Of a stretch of DNA of 7,274 nucleotides, positions 5,204-7,274 are shown in pieces. Position 1 is the first letter of the stretch. Each line of letters starts with the position of its first letter. The notes beneath the pieces were generated by a model. It was not told the origin of the DNA, did no database searches, and worked only from the letters and a program-made list of their open reading frames with translations. The translations under genes were made by a program, and so were the position numbers. Source of the stretch: Methylovirgula sp. (lineage in GTDB: Bacteria > Pseudomonadota > Alphaproteobacteria > Rhizobiales > Beijerinckiaceae); NCBI GenBank assembly GCA_025356505.1, contig JANXSV010000146.1:1-7274 (forward strand). Reading direction: 5' to 3'.

Positions 5204-6007
5204 ATGCAACTGATGCGGACCACCACAGGCGTACTTCATTACCGGACAAGTGATCTTGTTTCGGGGCGAGAGACTGTTGTGTTTGTAAATTCCCTCGGCA
5301 CTGACTTTCGCATCTGGGACGGTGTTTTTGATCAGTTGTGTGGCAGGTTCAATATTGTGTTGCACGACAAGGCCGGACATGGCCTCTCGCAAGAAAGAAC
5401 CGGCCGTTCAACCATAGCTGACTACGCCAGGGACCTTGAAGAGTTACTTGTCAGCTTGAACCTTACCGGCGTGGTGGTCTGCGGGGTTTCTGTCGGCGGG
5501 CTTATCGCGCAGAGCCTGTTTCAACAGCGCCCTGACCTGGTCAAGGCAATGGTCTTGAGCAACACGGCCTCGAAAATAGGTACGCAGGACAGTTGGAATG
5601 CGCGCATTTCAGCGGTGTCAGCCTCAGGCATCGGCGCGATTGCGGACACCATCTTGGAGCGCTGGTTCGCGCCGGATTTCCGCATGAACCGCAGCGATGA
5701 ATATGTGCTTTATCGCACTATGCTGGTCCGCACGCCATTGAGCGGCTATTTGGCCTGCTGCGAGGCGCTCCGTAGTGCGGATTTCACGAAAGATGCGGCG
5801 CGCATAACCGTGCCGGTGCTTTGTATCGCAGGGGAACATGATGGTTCGACACCCCCTGCCATCGTCGAGGAAATGGCGCGCAGTATTCCCGGGGCGCGTT
5901 ATGAGCATATCCTTGGAGCCGGGCATTTGCCTTGCATCGAGTGTCCGGAGCTTTTTGCCCAGCACCTGTCCAACTTCATCGCAACAGTCGGAGCGAGCAG
6001 CCGATGA
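5204..6007 (+). CDS. pcaD: 3-oxoadipate enol-lactonase
   Basis: A 267-aa alpha/beta hydrolase that opens beta-ketoadipate enol-lactone to 3-oxoadipate, the last ring-derived step of this branch, in the cytoplasm. The fold and catalytic triad are readable: oxyanion-hole region VNSLGTD (28-34), HDKAGHG (54-60), nucleophile elbow GVSVGG with Ser96, acid AGEHDGSTP with Asp213, and AGHLPCIE with His241. Length and motif order match PcaD. I start at the ATG at 5204, which gives the usual MQ...LHYR N-terminus. The ATG at 5213 is nearly as good, and neither has a strong ribosome binding site. The open frame reaches back to 5105, but that part would overlap pcaQ. The stop overlaps the pcaC start by 4 nt, so the two are probably translationally coupled. 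Having pcaD first in the operon is typical of Rhizobiales. Confidence 0.95.
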   Translation: MQLMRTTTGVLHYRTSDLVSGRETVVFVNSLGTDFRIWDGVFDQLCGRFNIVLHDKAGHGLSQERTGRSTIADYARDLEELLVSLNLTGVVVCGVSVGGLIAQSLFQQRPDLVKAMVLSNTASKIGTQDSWNARISAVSASGIGAIADTILERWFAPDFRMNRSDEYVLYRTMLVRTPLSGYLACCEALRSADFTKDAARITVPVLCIAGEHDGSTPPAIVEEMARSIPGARYEHILGAGHLPCIECPELFAQHLSNFIATVGASSR

Positions 6008-6390
6008 GCCATCACGAAATAGGTATGAAGACACGGCGCAAAGTGCTCGGCGATGCACATGTAACCCGCGCTGAAGCGAGCAAAACCGATTTTGACGCGC
6101 CATTCCAGGACCTCATCACCGAGGCGGCGTGGGGCCACGTCTGGTCACGCCCGAACATTTCGCTGCGCGAGCGTTCGATGATCACTATCGCGCTGCTGGC
6201 GGCGCTGGGGCAGGATGAAGAGGTCGCCATGCATGTCCGCAGTTGCCGCAATACCGGCGCAACAGCGGATGACATCCGCGAGGCGCTGCTGCATGTGGCA
6301 ATCTATGCCGGTGTTCCTGCTGCAAACCATGCCATAAAAATCGTCAAAGACACTTTTGCCGAAATGCAGGCAGAAAAGGGAGCCGCATGA
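6004..6390 (+). CDS. pcaC: 4-carboxymuconolactone decarboxylase
   Basis: A 128-aa AhpD-like all-helical protein that decarboxylates gamma-carboxymuconolactone to beta-ketoadipate enol-lactone, the substrate of PcaD. Family features: [13 protein letters not shown] near the N-terminus (11-23), the [10 protein letters not shown] segment (41-50), [17 protein letters not shown] (54-70), a central [10 protein letters not shown] with His77, and [14 protein letters not shown] (97-110). The length is that of stand-alone PcaC. The enol-lactonase is a separate gene here, so this is not the fused PcaL seen in some actinobacteria. The position where some homologues have AIYCG reads AIYAG here. The start is the ATG at 6004 inside an ATGA overlap with pcaD, with GGAG about 10 nt upstream. 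An in-frame ATG seven codons later is less likely. Confidence 0.96.
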   Translation: MSHHEIGMKTRRKVLGDAHVTRAEASKTDFDAPFQDLITEAAWGHVWSRPNISLRERSMITIALLAALGQDEEVAMHVRSCRNTGATADDIREALLHVAIYAGVPAANHAIKIVKDTFAEMQAEKGAA

Positions 6391-7127
6391 CCAATAAAGC
6401 TCCAGAAAGCGGCGCATTCTATGCCCGGGATCTTGAATGGCACCCGCGCGCGCGCTCGCCCTCTTACAAATCCAGCGTGTTACGCTCGCCCCGGCGCTCG
6501 CTAATATCGTTTCCCAATACGATCAGTGAGGTCACCGGCCCGGTGTTTGGCCACAATATCCTCGGCCAGCTTGACAATGACCTGATCTACAATTTCGCAA
6601 AACCCGGCGAGAGCGCGATCGGTGAACGCATCATCGTGCATGGCCGTGTATTAGACGAGCGCGGGAAAGCTGTGCCCAATGTACTGCTTGAGGTGTGGCA
6701 GGCCAATGCCGGTGGCCGGTATCGCCACAAAAAGGAGGGCTATGTTGCCGCTCTAGACCCTAATTTCGGCGGCTTCGGGCGCTGCATCACCGACAAGGAT
6801 GGAAATTACAGCTTTCGAACCATAAGGCCTGGTCCCTACCCGTGGCCGAACGGTGTCAATGATTGGCGTCCCGCACATATCCATTTTTCGGTGTTTGGCT
6901 CCGGGTTTGCGCAGCGCCTGATTACGCAAATGTATTTCGAAGGCGATCCGCTAATCAACCTTTGCCCGATCGTCGCGACCATTCATGACAAAGAGGCCAT
7001 ACGCCGACTCATCTCAACCTATGACCATGACAACACCATTCCAATGGATGCCCGGGCCTGGAGGTTTGACATCACACTGCGCGGACGGCGCTCCACTTTG
7101 TTTGAAAACAAGCTGGATGGAAATTGA
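6387..7127 (+). CDS. pcaH: Protocatechuate 3,4-dioxygenase, beta subunit
   Basis: This 246-aa subunit carries the non-haem iron(III) of the enzyme that cleaves protocatechuate between its hydroxyls to 3-carboxy-cis,cis-muconate; it pairs with PcaG. All four iron ligands known from the Pseudomonas putida enzyme (Tyr108, Tyr147, His160 and His162 of its beta chain) are present at a constant +4 offset: Tyr112 in GGRYRH, Tyr151 in PGPYPW, and His164 and His166 in RPAHIHF. The active-site Trp153 and Arg161 also match. [24 protein letters not shown] and YFEGDPLI are strong family signatures. The start is the ATG at 6387 in an ATGA overlap with pcaC, preceded by AAGGGAG 4 nt upstream. Nothing suggests loss of activity. 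The product is cytoplasmic. Confidence 0.98.
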   Translation: MTNKAPESGAFYARDLEWHPRARSPSYKSSVLRSPRRSLISFPNTISEVTGPVFGHNILGQLDNDLIYNFAKPGESAIGERIIVHGRVLDERGKAVPNVLLEVWQANAGGRYRHKKEGYVAALDPNFGGFGRCITDKDGNYSFRTIRPGPYPWPNGVNDWRPAHIHFSVFGSGFAQRLITQMYFEGDPLINLCPIVATIHDKEAIRRLISTYDHDNTIPMDARAWRFDITLRGRRSTLFENKLDGN

Positions 7128-7128
7128 C

Positions 7129-7274
7129 ATGAAACTCAAAGAATCCGCCTCCCAAACTGCCGGACCCTATGTCCATATCGGGCTCACACCGAATTTCAGC
7201 GGCATTTCCGGTGTCTATGACACTGACCTTGGCCATAGCATGGTTGGTGAGGCAACCAAGGGAGAGCGCATCAC
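7129..7274 (+). CDS. pcaG: Protocatechuate 3,4-dioxygenase, alpha subunit (5' part only)
   Basis: Only the first 48 codons are in the window; the gene runs off the end. The N-terminus, MKLKESASQTAGPYVHIGL, is the hallmark of PcaG, whose SQT-GPYVHIG segment reaches into the active site of the heterodimer; Tyr14 here should match the active-site Tyr16 of the Pseudomonas alpha chain. PcaG has the same fold as PcaH but binds no iron. It starts 1 nt after the pcaH stop, with a weak GGATGG site 8 nt upstream inside the pcaH end, which suggests coupled, equimolar synthesis. In related Rhizobiales pcaB often follows; that cannot be checked here. Confidence 0.96.
   Translation, partial: MKLKESASQTAGPYVHIGLTPNFSGISGVYDTDLGHSMVGEATKGERI

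Noticed and set aside
5134..5226. An N-terminal extension of PcaQ by 31 residues.
   Set aside because: It crosses the whole divergent promoter region and enters pcaD; LysR proteins normally begin about 5-10 residues before the helix-turn-helix.

Overview
The window looks like chromosomal DNA of an alphaproteobacterium of the Rhizobiales. The main clue is the protocatechuate operon: a LysR gene (pcaQ) divergent from pcaD-pcaC-pcaH-pcaG, the layout known from Agrobacterium, Sinorhizobium and Brucella/Ochrobactrum relatives. A Brucellaceae member is a guess only. No rRNA, tRNA, CRISPR array, insertion sequence or prophage gene was recognised.

Layout. Bases 2-709 hold the 3' part of a GT4-like glycosyltransferase. 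It overlaps by 8 nt a complete UDP-galactopyranose mutase gene (glf, 702-1856). Together they suggest a locus that makes a galactofuranose-containing surface polysaccharide. After a 225-nt gap come two translationally coupled membrane proteins on the + strand. The first (2082-2831, TTG start) has a clear internal duplication, and the second (2828-3040) is a 70-aa protein with two probable membrane segments. Three genes then lie on the - strand: a tryptophan-rich 62-aa orphan (3103-3291), a flavin reductase-like protein (3427-3978) and pcaQ (4189-5133). From 5204 the + strand carries pcaD, pcaC, pcaH and the start of pcaG, which runs off the window end.

How the genes work together. PcaHG is the iron(III) protocatechuate 3,4-dioxygenase that opens the ring to 3-carboxy-cis,cis-muconate. 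The cycloisomerase (PcaB) needed next is not in the window and may lie just downstream. PcaC decarboxylates gamma-carboxymuconolactone, and PcaD hydrolyses the resulting enol-lactone to 3-oxoadipate. PcaQ is the expected activator, acting from the 70-bp divergent region. Gene borders in the operon are 4-nt overlaps or a 1-nt gap, so translation is probably coupled.

The less familiar material lies between the two known loci, at about 1857-4188: the duplicated membrane protein with its small partner, the orphan tryptophan-rich ORF, the stand-alone flavin reductase, and several short inverted repeats that could be operators. I found no strong evidence for a wholly new system. The duplicated membrane protein with its coupled partner is the best candidate for uncharacterised biology.
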